In this document: positions 23,647-31,376 of the stretch, one piece after another
How positions within the stretch are numbered: the first letter of the stretch is position 1
Layout: every line of letters begins with the position of its first letter
Assembly (NCBI RefSeq): GCF_007992435.1
Contig: NZ_BKAG01000003.1
Span: 124,001 to 188,000, forward strand
Length of the DNA stretch: 64,000 bases
Origin: Prosthecobacter gellanilyticus
GTDB lineage: Bacteria; Verrucomicrobiota; Verrucomicrobiia; Verrucomicrobiales; Verrucomicrobiaceae
Direction of reading: 5' to 3'
The notes under the pieces: model-generated
The model's database searches: none
Seen by the model: only the letters and a program-made list of their open reading frames with translations
What the model was told of the DNA's origin: nothing
Translations under genes and position numbers: made by a program

Positions 23647-24668
23647 TTCCCCGCGAGATCCATGTCGGGCTCGATGGGTTTGGCATCAAGGAGGTGCTCG
23701 ACGAACTGGCGGCCGACCCAGGGGGCGCGGAGGACGCCTTTGGAGCCGAGGCCGTTGATGAATCCAATGTTAGGCTTGCCGGGGTGGAAGCCGATGAGCG
23801 CGTGCTTGCGCGGGATGATGGGGCGGACGGCGGTTTGTGAGTCCAGGATCTCATAGGGCTGCTTCAGCAGGCTTTGCAGCTTGGTCTCCAAGTCCTCGAT
23901 GGCGGCGGGGGACGGTGTGGAGGCATCATCGAAGCTGAGTTCGTAGGTGGGGCCTGCGCGCAGGGTGCCATCGGCACGGGGCAGGAGCCAGCAGCCGCGG
24001 TTGATGATGCGTGTCTCGCCACCTGTGTCTGCTTTTACCTGCAGCACGGTGCCGCGTGCGGAGCCGAAGGGAACCCAGTCGAACCAGGCGTGTCTTGCTG
24101 CTTCCCAGCCAATGCAGAAGACGGCATGCGTGAAGGTCTCGCCACGCCAAACCAATGATCCGTCAGACTCTCCGGTCTGCCAGCAGCCTCTCTCAATGAA
24201 GTAGGCACGGCTAGCTGCCAGGAAAGTGGCGCTGTCCAGCCAGCCGCTGTGCTGCATCTCAAAGCCGCCGAAGGGTGCGGAGAAGATGTTTTCGTCGACC
24301 AGAGGGTTTTGCGTGTCTTTGAAGTAGGGTTTGAAGTCCGGTTGCTCGCGGCGCTTCTGCCAGCGATCGGCGGACCACTGGTCACGCAGGAGTTTCACAA
24401 TCGGCAGGTCGTGGTAGAAGCTGCTGCCAAGCACGCTCTCAAGGTGACGATAAAAGACCACGGCTTCTGGATGAAGCGTGTCATAGCGCCAGCTGAGGTT
24501 CATGCGCATGCCGGTGATGGGTGTCACCAGTCCTGCGGCGATTTTCGAGGATGTGCCCGGCTCGTCACGGTCCACAATCATGAAGGGCACGCCGCGCTCA
24601 TGCAGGCGCCAGGCCAGGCAGGTGCCGGCGAGACCGCCACCAATGATGAGGATGCGTGGCGCTGTCAT
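23640..24668 (-). CDS. FAD-dependent oxidoreductase (DAO family)
   Basis: A 342-residue flavoprotein. RILIIGGGLAGTCLAWRLHERGVPFMIVDRDEPGTSSKIAAGLVTPITGMR is the FAD-binding Rossmann start with GxGxxG and the DAO-type second motif. A middle substrate-binding part follows, then AVRPIIPRKHALIGFHPGKPNIGFINGLGSKGVLRAPWVGRQFVEHL, the C-terminal FAD contact typical of glycine/D-amino-acid oxidases and the MnmC oxidase domain. The substrate is unknown. Its start overlaps the esterase stop by 4 bp, showing translational coupling with the pectin-type operon, an unexpected partnership. Its end lies in the bidirectional hairpin. Confidence 0.85.
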   Translation of the reverse strand: MTAPRILIIGGGLAGTCLAWRLHERGVPFMIVDRDEPGTSSKIAAGLVTPITGMRMNLSWRYDTLHPEAVVFYRHLESVLGSSFYHDLPIVKLLRDQWSADRWQKRREQPDFKPYFKDTQNPLVDENIFSAPFGGFEMQHSGWLDSATFLAASRAYFIERGCWQTGESDGSLVWRGETFTHAVFCIGWEAARHAWFDWVPFGSARGTVLQVKADTGGETRIINRGCWLLPRADGTLRAGPTYELSFDDASTPSPAAIEDLETKLQSLLKQPYEILDSQTAVRPIIPRKHALIGFHPGKPNIGFINGLGSKGVLRAPWVGRQFVEHLLDAKPIEPDMDLAGNF

Positions 24669-25594
24669 TTCGCGGCCACCGGACCCTGCTTCACGTCGCC
24701 AGGCTTGCCCTGGAGATGCTTGTCAAAGAAGGTCTGCATCTTGTCGATCAAGTCCTTGGAGAAGAAGACATGCGGTGCGTCCTTGCCGGTGAGCAGCGTG
24801 CTGGAGACACCGGCTTTGTCGAGCGCTGCATCAAACTCCTCCGCCTGGGCATAGGGCACCAGAGTGTCTGCGGTGCCGTGCATGTGCAGGAAGGGCGGAT
24901 CATCCTTGGTCACATAGGTCACGGGGGAGGCGGCGCGGGCTTCCTCCAGGTGCTTGCTCATCGGTCCGCCGAAGAGCTTGGCGATGGCGCTGTTGGGCTT
25001 GTCAGCATCAATGACGCTGCCTTTGCCGTAGAAGGTGAGGAAGTTCGCCGGGCCGCAGAAGTTCGCGATGCAGACCGGACGGACGCTATCGCCAGCCTTG
25101 CCGACATCGCCCTCGAGTTCCTTCACGCCGTAGCTGGTGCCGAGCAGGCTGACGAGATGCCCCCCTGCAGAGATGCCGAAGAGGGCGATGCGGTCAGGAT
25201 CGATGCCGTGATCCTTCGCGTGACTTTTCAACCAGCGGAGCGCGGCTTTGACATCGTAGACCTGCGATGGCCAATGAGCTTCGTTGGTTAGGCGATAGCC
25301 GATGGAGGCGCCGGCGTAGCCGCCCTGCTTGATGAAGTGCAGCGTGACTCCCGCGTCATCCTTCGTGCCGCCTTCCCAGCCACCGCCATGGATATAGGCG
25401 ATGAGCGGCAGCAGCTTGCCGGGAGGCTTCTCCGGCAGGTAGAGATCCAGCTTTTGCCGTGGATTGTCCTGCCCGGCGTAGTCGAGATTTCGCACGGCGA
25501 TGTATCCCTCCGGAGCCGGGGAGGGATCAGCCTGTGCGATGAGGCAGGTGCCGAGAGTGACGAGACAGACGCCAAGGGCGGTCGGAAGGTGCAT
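24665..25594 (-). CDS. Secreted alpha/beta-hydrolase esterase
   Basis: A 309-residue protein with signal peptide MHLPTALGVCLVTLGTCLIAQA. PLIAYIHGGGWEGGTKDD is the oxyanion-hole motif of the hormone-sensitive-lipase/BD-FAE-type hydrolases, and IALFGISAGGHLVSLLGTS carries the nucleophile (GISAG). An Asp near MHGTADTLVPYAQ and the His in KDAPHVFF complete the triad. It starts 13 bp after the pectate lyase gene and overlaps the downstream oxidoreductase gene. Such enzymes remove acetyl or feruloyl groups from plant polysaccharides, which would clear the way for the lyase; the true substrate is inferred only. Confidence 0.87.
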   Translation of the reverse strand: MHLPTALGVCLVTLGTCLIAQADPSPAPEGYIAVRNLDYAGQDNPRQKLDLYLPEKPPGKLLPLIAYIHGGGWEGGTKDDAGVTLHFIKQGGYAGASIGYRLTNEAHWPSQVYDVKAALRWLKSHAKDHGIDPDRIALFGISAGGHLVSLLGTSYGVKELEGDVGKAGDSVRPVCIANFCGPANFLTFYGKGSVIDADKPNSAIAKLFGGPMSKHLEEARAASPVTYVTKDDPPFLHMHGTADTLVPYAQAEEFDAALDKAGVSSTLLTGKDAPHVFFSKDLIDKMQTFFDKHLQGKPGDVKQGPVAAK

Positions 25595-25607
25595 AGTGGA
25601 GAGGAGA

Positions 25608-27056
25608 CTATTTCAGCAGCTTAGCAAACTCAGCCCCGCCTTTTTTCGCGGCCTCGAGGTAGTAGGCGATGGCCATGAGATGTTTGGTGGTCTCGCTGCC
25701 ATCGATCTTCTCGCCATTGACCCAGCTTCCATCTGGCTGCTGAGCTTTCAAAGCCGCGTTCACCTTGCCGGCGGAGCCTTTGGCCTTGCTGACCCAGCTC
25801 TTCTCACTGGCGGAGTCTCCACGCTTCTCGAGCAGTTTTTCGCGCGGCTGCTGCAGGAGTTCCTTCAGCTTCGCGACATCGCGGCCGATGTGGTCCATCT
25901 TGAAGCCGTAGTGCGTGGGCATGTTTGAGTCGTCGTAAGTGAGCATATAGGTGTCCTTCACGAAGTAGAGAGGCTTGTTGGTCTGCAACTCGTAGAAGCG
26001 TGCATACTGGCCGTCTGGCAGAGCGGAGCGCTCATACCAGGCCATGGCTGCGGGGATGGGTTTGAGGTATTTTTCATCGCCCGTGACGACGTATAGCTCA
26101 TGCAGGGTCTCCATGGCGCCGAGGCTCTCGCCGCCGGTGACGCAGGGTGGCTCAAACTTACGCGCCCACACGGGCTCCATGTCTTGATTGTACTGCTGGG
26201 CCCAGCCTGGCTGCGGATCGGGCATCTGCGCCATGATGAGGAAGTCGCCCACCTTCTTCGCGCTGTTCAGGTAGCGCTCATCCTTGGTCAGTTCATAAGC
26301 GCGCAGCATGAGCTGTGTGGCCTTTTGCAGGTTGCCATCATTCAGCGTGTAGAAGCTGGTGTAGTTGATCTTTGGGAACTCACGTGACCATGAAGTTGGA
26401 TAGGCCGCCTTCTTCACTGGGGTGGCTGGATCTGCGGGGCCATTGAACTGCTGGCCCCAGGCACCGTTCGGGTATTGAGCGGCGAGCAGGCTGTCGAAAG
26501 CGAACTTCACGCATTCCTGAAGCGCGGCATCGTCTTTGCATTCCGGAAGATGGGAGAGCTCCAGAAGGAAGAGCATGGCGGACTGGGTCTTGTTGTCATC
26601 CAGCGTGCTCATGTTGTTGCGCTTGCCCTGCTCCTTGTCGCCCGCGAGCACCTGCTGGTGCAGCCAGTATTTCTTGGCCTTGTCCTCGGCGAAATCGAAG
26701 TCACTGCTCCAGCCACCACTGGCGAGCTGGCACTCGACGAGCGCCTTGCCGGCAGCCTTCGCGGCTTCGAGGATCTGGGCATCACCGGTGGCTTTGTAGG
26801 CACGGACAAAGGCCAGGCCCAGGGTGGTGGTGCCGGGAGGCTGGATGGAGATCACCGTCTTGGATTCGCTGTGCTCCGTCATGCCGGCACTGAGGTCCTT
26901 TTTCCAGCTGGAGGCATAGCCGCCATGCACGGCCAGCTTCGTGGTGCAGAAGGTCACGGCCTTCTTCAGCGCTTCCGTGGTCGCGGCAGGATCAGGCAGG
27001 GGATCGGCGGCAGAAAGCGCGAGTGGAAGGAGCAGGAAGGCTGGGAGGAGTTTCAT
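25608..27056 (-). CDS. Pectate lyase-like protein (PL10-type)
   Basis: A 482-residue secreted protein started at the ATG ending at 27056 (MKLLPAFLLLPLALSAADP, a signal peptide). NNMSTLDDNKTQSAMLFLLEL matches the PL10 pectic acid lyase core motif. ALVECQLASGGWSSDFDF, AAQYPNGAWGQQFNGP, PQPGWAQQYNQDMEPVWARKFEPPCVTGGESLGAMETLHELY and MTYDDSNMPTHYGFKMD add the repeated GGW/WAQQY pattern of its (alpha/alpha) barrel. PL10 enzymes cleave polygalacturonate by beta-elimination. A second region (residues about 440-480, KVNAALKAQQPDGSWVNGEKIDGSETTKHLMAIAYYLEAAK) resembles a terpenoid-cyclase/alpha-toroid repeat. It is the first gene of a three-gene operon with the esterase and FAD oxidoreductase. Confidence 0.85.
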   Translation of the reverse strand: MKLLPAFLLLPLALSAADPLPDPAATTEALKKAVTFCTTKLAVHGGYASSWKKDLSAGMTEHSESKTVISIQPPGTTTLGLAFVRAYKATGDAQILEAAKAAGKALVECQLASGGWSSDFDFAEDKAKKYWLHQQVLAGDKEQGKRNNMSTLDDNKTQSAMLFLLELSHLPECKDDAALQECVKFAFDSLLAAQYPNGAWGQQFNGPADPATPVKKAAYPTSWSREFPKINYTSFYTLNDGNLQKATQLMLRAYELTKDERYLNSAKKVGDFLIMAQMPDPQPGWAQQYNQDMEPVWARKFEPPCVTGGESLGAMETLHELYVVTGDEKYLKPIPAAMAWYERSALPDGQYARFYELQTNKPLYFVKDTYMLTYDDSNMPTHYGFKMDHIGRDVAKLKELLQQPREKLLEKRGDSASEKSWVSKAKGSAGKVNAALKAQQPDGSWVNGEKIDGSETTKHLMAIAYYLEAAKKGGAEFAKLLK

Positions 27057-27479
27057 GGTCGTGGTTGGCGAACAGCACACGGAACGTCGGCGCTGCTTTG
27101 TCCTTTCGCCGGGGAATGGGGGAAAGCTCTGGGAGACAAGCCGGATGGAGCTTTAGACCATTTTCCGGGGTGGGTGGGGTGGAGTGGGCACCCTCGCCGA
27201 TGTGGTTGGGTGGAGGCTGCTGCTGGTGAGGCGACACCCGTTGTGAAAGGGACTGCCCATTCGCCCTGGAGAAGGTTTGACCAAACCCTGGAAGTCGATG
27301 CCTGCCGTGATCTGAGGCTGGATCATGGATTCTGGGTCGAAAATCACTCGCACTCGGGATGCGGTGCCGTGATTCTGGGTTGAAAACCAATCGTCCAGCG
27401 GGAAGGGATGCAGGCTCATGTCGGAGGGGTGCTGCTTCCTGCCTCGACGTCTCGTTCATTCTGAATTTCTCATCTCTCC
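27057..27479. promoter_or_regulatory. Divergent intergenic region between pectate lyase and tyrS
   Basis: This 423-bp gap must hold the promoters of the pectate lyase operon (leftward) and tyrS (rightward). It contains a 15-bp direct repeat, ATTCTGGGTYGAAAA, at 27331-27345 and 27374-27388, 43 bp apart (four helical turns), which could be paired regulator sites. A G-rich run (GGGGTGGGTGGGGTGG) lies near 27167-27182. I see no coding region, RNA gene or T-box-type leader. Confidence 0.35.
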
Positions 27480-28652
27480 ATGCTCTCTGTCCCTGAACAA
27501 CTCGAAATCCTCAAGCGCGGCACTGTCACGATCCACAGCGAGAAAGAGCTGGCGGAGAAGCTGGCCCGCGGAAAACCGCTGCGCATCAAGCTGGGGGTGG
27601 ACCCGACCTCGCCGGACATCCATCTGGGGCATGCGGTGGCTCTGCGGAAGCTGCGCCAGTTCCAGGATCTGGGGCATCAGATCGTGCTGATCATCGGTGA
27701 CTTCACGGCGATGATTGGCGACCCCTCGGGCCGATCCACCACGCGGCCGCCTTTGACCTATGACGAGGTGCTGAAGAATGCGAAGACCTACACGGACCAG
27801 GCTTTCCTGGTGCTGGACAAGGACAAAACCGAGGTCGTCTTCAACGGCTCCTGGTTCAAGGAGATGCCCTTCATGGAGGTGATCAAGCTGAACGCCCGAG
27901 TCACTCTCCAGCAGATGCTGCAGCGCGAGGACTTCAAAAATCGCGTGGCAAACGGCACCGAGGTGCGCCTGCACGAGATCCAGTACCCGATCATGCAGGG
28001 CTGGGACAGCGTGGTGGTGAGGTCGGATGTGGAGATTGGCGGCAGCGACCAGTTGTTTAACATTTTGGTAGGCCGTGACCTGCAGAAGGAAGAGGGCATG
28101 GAGCCGCAGATCTGCATGACGCTGCCGCTGCTGGAAGGTCTGGACGGTGTGAAGAAGATGTCCAAGAGCCTGGGCAACTACGTGGGTCTCACCGATGAGC
28201 CGAAGGACATGTTCGGCAAGCTGATGAGCATTCCGGATGAGTTGATGGCGAAGTACTATCTGCTTGTGCTGGGCGAGGTGCTGGACACGGCGATGCATCC
28301 GATGGAGGCGAAGAAGCAGCTCGCCGCGAAGTGCGTGGCGACCTATCACAACGCTGAGGCGGCGCAGGGCTGCCGTGACGACTGGGACACGCGTTTCAGC
28401 AAGCGTGACATGGCCAGCGCCGAGCTGCCGAGCTACACGCTGGGCGAGCGCAAGGACGTGCTCGGTGTGGTGCAGCATGCTTACCTGACGGTGTTTGAGC
28501 AGACTGTCTCCGGTGGCGATGCGCGTCGCTTGATTCAAGGCGGAAGCATTCAGCTCAATGGCGAGAAGCTGGCTGATCCGAAGGCGGAGCCTGCCTGGGA
28601 AAGCGGCGCGGTGCTGAAGCTGGACAAGAAGCGCAGCGTGAGGCTGGCGTGA
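27480..28652 (+). CDS. tyrS: Tyrosyl-tRNA synthetase
   Basis: A 390-residue class I synthetase that charges tRNA-Tyr. HLGH at residues 48-51 is the HIGH motif, within DPTSPDIHLGHAVALRKLRQFQDLGHQIVLIIGDFTAMIGDPSGRS. KMSKS is at 226-230 in LEGLDGVKKMSKSLGNYVGL. The C-terminal part (TVSGGDARRLIQGGSIQLNGEKLADPKAEP) is the S4 RNA-binding domain. The form with exact KMSKS and the GDPSGRS loop is the TyrS type related to TyrZ. The start ATG 27480 fits the family. A hairpin region separates it from the convergent CHASE2-like gene. Confidence 0.95.
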   Translation: MLSVPEQLEILKRGTVTIHSEKELAEKLARGKPLRIKLGVDPTSPDIHLGHAVALRKLRQFQDLGHQIVLIIGDFTAMIGDPSGRSTTRPPLTYDEVLKNAKTYTDQAFLVLDKDKTEVVFNGSWFKEMPFMEVIKLNARVTLQQMLQREDFKNRVANGTEVRLHEIQYPIMQGWDSVVVRSDVEIGGSDQLFNILVGRDLQKEEGMEPQICMTLPLLEGLDGVKKMSKSLGNYVGLTDEPKDMFGKLMSIPDELMAKYYLLVLGEVLDTAMHPMEAKKQLAAKCVATYHNAEAAQGCRDDWDTRFSKRDMASAELPSYTLGERKDVLGVVQHAYLTVFEQTVSGGDARRLIQGGSIQLNGEKLADPKAEPAWESGAVLKLDKKRSVRLA

Positions 28653-28659
28653 GGTTCCC

Positions 28660-28729
28660 GGGAGTACGTTATTCACGCTTCAGCGTGTTCGATGAACTCC
28701 CAAGCAGATGCTAAAGCGTGAACAACGTA
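28660..28729. terminator. Inverted repeat between tyrS and the CHASE2-like gene
   Basis: TACGTTATTCACGCTT (28665-28680) is complementary at 15 of 16 positions to AAGCGTGAACAACGTA (28714-28729). A short hairpin CACGCT-tc-AGCGTG (28674-28687) and GGGAGT/ACTCCC (28660-28665/28696-28701) compete with it. It lies between two convergent genes and probably ends both transcripts; alternatively it is a dispersed repeat. Confidence 0.5.
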
Positions 28730-28739
28730 TCTGTACTGC

Positions 28740-30038
28740 CTAACCAATAGGAGCAACAGGATCCGGAGTTGGCTCGGGAGTGGGTGCCGCAGCGGGTGCG
28801 GGAGCTTCTTTGGGCTTGCCGCGTCCGGCGATCCTGCCCACCAGGGCACCGACGGCGATGAGGGCCACGGGCATGGTGGGCGGGCACCAGAGGAGCTTGA
28901 AGTGGAAGGCGAGGAAACTGGCCACAAGGGCGATGAAGATGAAGCCGATGCCGCGCCAGAGGGCGCTCCAGCGCGGGGTACGCAGGGCGATCCAGGCGGC
29001 CGCCAACGCGGCGATGCCCCAGGCGATCCACTGCTGGATCTCGGTGAGCTTTTGCAGATGCGGCAGCCGCAGAGTGTCCGCGATGGCCTGCGCATGCAGA
29101 TAGGCAAGGCGCGGTATTTCATTCGCCTCATGATCGAGCCCGATGACGATGACCTTGCTCTGCTTCAAAGCGGCTTTGTCGGCAGGACTCAGCGCATCCG
29201 CCAAGGTGCCTGTCATGAGGTCGAGCGCATTGATGACGGGGACATTGGTGCGCTGAGTGACAGCCAAGCTGCCATCGCTTTGCAAAGGCACGAAGGTGCC
29301 TTCGGCCAAGTAGGCTCCGCCGCCAGGGCCAAGGCGCAGACGGTGCAGAGCATAGGGGCTGTTCGTGAGGCGAGCAAAAGTTTGGGCAAGCGCTCCTGGC
29401 AGCAGGGTGTTCTCCGCACGCAAGGCATAGGGCAGGGATGACGTGCCTGCTTTCGATATGACGGAGAGCAGGCCGAGTTCGCCAGAAGCACGCAAGGAAG
29501 CCTCCGGCGCAGCGATGAGCGCGGAAAGAGCCTGGGCATCTTTGACTTCACCATCCACGCGCTGGAAGTGCGGCAGGGCATCTGCCAAATCGCCCATGAA
29601 CGGCGGCGTGGATGCAGCGGTCTTGTTTTCGACCAGCCTTGTCTCTACCCCGAAAACCACGCTGGTGAAGGGCAGGAGAGCGTCATTCACGGCGGGGACA
29701 AACTCAGGTGCGGGAGTGCCCCAGCCCAGTGGCATGGCGATGAGCAACACACTAGGGTCATAGGGTTGCAGCCCTCTCAGCAGCGTCTGCCAGTCCAGCG
29801 GGGGAGGTGGCCAGCTCGCATACTCGCCGCGCTGCTCCTCTTTGATGGCGATGAAGGCCACGCCGCCGTCCCTTTCATCCTTCACGGGCTGGCTCAGGCG
29901 CTCGCGAGCATTGGCCACGAGCACGTCGAGGAAGAGATCGTCCACATGCTGGAAGCGGCCGGCGCGCTGCTCGCGATCGACATACCACGCGGCCGAACCC
30001 AGGCAGGCGAGGAGAAGAAGCAGACGGAGGAACAGCAT
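28740..30038 (-). CDS. CHASE2-like membrane protein
   Basis: A 432-residue protein with an N-terminal membrane anchor (MLFLRLLLLLACLGSAAWYV). A long extracytoplasmic region (about 25-340) contains VDDLFLDVLVANARERLSQ, VAFIAIKEEQRGEYASWPPPPLDWQTLLRGLQPYDPSVLLIAMPLG, VINALDLMTGTLADAL and KQSKVIVIGLDHEANEIPRL, the order of CHASE2 sensor domains. Two or three transmembrane helices follow (about 345-410), then a Pro/Ala/Lys-rich tail. CHASE2 domains usually sit on kinases or adenylyl/diguanylate cyclases; here no effector domain is attached, which is unusual. It may be a stand-alone sensor or partner of another protein. The ligand is unknown. Confidence 0.65.
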   Translation of the reverse strand: MLFLRLLLLLACLGSAAWYVDREQRAGRFQHVDDLFLDVLVANARERLSQPVKDERDGGVAFIAIKEEQRGEYASWPPPPLDWQTLLRGLQPYDPSVLLIAMPLGWGTPAPEFVPAVNDALLPFTSVVFGVETRLVENKTAASTPPFMGDLADALPHFQRVDGEVKDAQALSALIAAPEASLRASGELGLLSVISKAGTSSLPYALRAENTLLPGALAQTFARLTNSPYALHRLRLGPGGGAYLAEGTFVPLQSDGSLAVTQRTNVPVINALDLMTGTLADALSPADKAALKQSKVIVIGLDHEANEIPRLAYLHAQAIADTLRLPHLQKLTEIQQWIAWGIAALAAAWIALRTPRWSALWRGIGFIFIALVASFLAFHFKLLWCPPTMPVALIAVGALVGRIAGRGKPKEAPAPAAAPTPEPTPDPVAPIG

Positions 30039-30143
30039 GCAGGCAGAATGCAGGTCAAAGGGTCAACGATCAAAAAGTCAGGACTCTGACAGTTTGAGAG
30101 CAATGCAGGGCGGATGCCAAGCCTGGAATGATTAGTTTGAGAC

Positions 30144-31376
30144 CTATTCTTTGAGGACTTTTCTCGCCAACGACATGAACTTGTCCGTGGCGGTGGCCCA
30201 ACTAAAGTTTTGGCGAACCCAGGTGAGCGCGGTGCTGGCGATGCGCTGACGCTTGGCCGGATCTTCAATCAAGGAGATCACGGCATTCGCAAAGTCAGCA
30301 TCTTCATCGGCCAGCAAGGCATGCTCGCCATGCACTACGGGAAGGCCTTCGGTGCCGATGTGGGTGGAGACGAGCGCGAGGCCGGCGGCCATGCCTTCAA
30401 AGACTTTGATGCGGGTGCCGCCGCCGACACGCAGGGGCAGGATCATGATGCTGGCACGCTCGAGATAGGGGCGCACGTCATCGACGGTGCCAGTGACTTC
30501 GATACTGGAATCTTCCGCAGCCAGAGCACGCACAGCAGGCGTGGGATTACGACCGATGAGAATGACTTTTACCTCTGGACAGCGGGCCTTGATGAGCGGG
30601 TAACTGTGCCGAACGAAATGTTCGACCGCATCTACATTCGCATGCCAGTCCATGCTGCCGAGAAAGGCCAGCACAGGCGCGGTGGCGGTGCTGGGAGTGA
30701 AGTAGTCACAATCCACACCGGTGGGCACCCAGCCGAGGACGTTTTTCATGCCCCGCTCATCACGGAAGGTGCGCTCCTCATCTTCTGAAACGGCGATTTG
30801 ACCCGTGGCATGCTGCGCGGCGTGATCCTCAAAGTCACGAGTGAGCTGCCACTCGCGCTGGCAGATCCAGCGGCGCAGCGGATTTGCGGTGTTCTTCACA
30901 TGGCGCTGCCAGATGAGGGACTCGACATTGTGCTGGAAGACGATGGTCGGGACTGCGGAAGCCAGCTTCAACTCCGCGAAGTGGATCCAGGACATGAGGT
31001 AGTCCGCGATGACGAGGTCATGCCTGCCGCTGGCGAGCTGCTGGGTGATCAGATCGCGCGCTTGTTTGGAAGAGTACTTCTGTGAGGCAAAGGGGCGGCT
31101 GCTGGTGAGGCAGTTCCACAGCACGGCCGGGTAGAAGCGCGCAGTGCCGCCGCGCGGTGGATCGAGATCGAAGGTGATGACCTCATCACAGTACTCGGAG
31201 GCTTTTTGCACGGCCTCGTCCGTGTCCTGGGGAACTCGCGGGCAGAGATAAGTGATGCGCGCATGACGGCGCATTTGCCGCAGCATGTGGTAGGTGCGCA
31301 GGCGGTCGCCTCCATTCAGGGGATGCAGCAGGCGGACATTGACCCAGAGAATACTCGGACGTTCGGTCTCCATCAT
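30144..31376 (-). CDS. GT4-family glycosyltransferase
   Basis: A 410-residue GT-B enzyme. The acceptor domain starts SILWVNVRLLHPLNGGDRLRTYHMLRQMRRH, resembling the sugar transferases associated with EpsH/PEP-CTERM loci. VPTIVFQHNVESLIW and VPTGVDCDYF lie before the donor domain. In that domain VLAFLGSMDWHANVDAVEHFV, VKVILIGRNPTP, and ILPLRVGGGTRIKVFEGMAAGLALVSTHIGTEGL (the E-x7-E region) bind the nucleotide sugar. Its start overlaps the stop of the endonuclease/exonuclease/phosphatase gene (4 bp), so they are coupled. The sugar is unknown; the neighbouring export operon indicates exopolysaccharide synthesis. Confidence 0.88.
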   Translation of the reverse strand: MMETERPSILWVNVRLLHPLNGGDRLRTYHMLRQMRRHARITYLCPRVPQDTDEAVQKASEYCDEVITFDLDPPRGGTARFYPAVLWNCLTSSRPFASQKYSSKQARDLITQQLASGRHDLVIADYLMSWIHFAELKLASAVPTIVFQHNVESLIWQRHVKNTANPLRRWICQREWQLTRDFEDHAAQHATGQIAVSEDEERTFRDERGMKNVLGWVPTGVDCDYFTPSTATAPVLAFLGSMDWHANVDAVEHFVRHSYPLIKARCPEVKVILIGRNPTPAVRALAAEDSSIEVTGTVDDVRPYLERASIMILPLRVGGGTRIKVFEGMAAGLALVSTHIGTEGLPVVHGEHALLADEDADFANAVISLIEDPAKRQRIASTALTWVRQNFSWATATDKFMSLARKVLKE

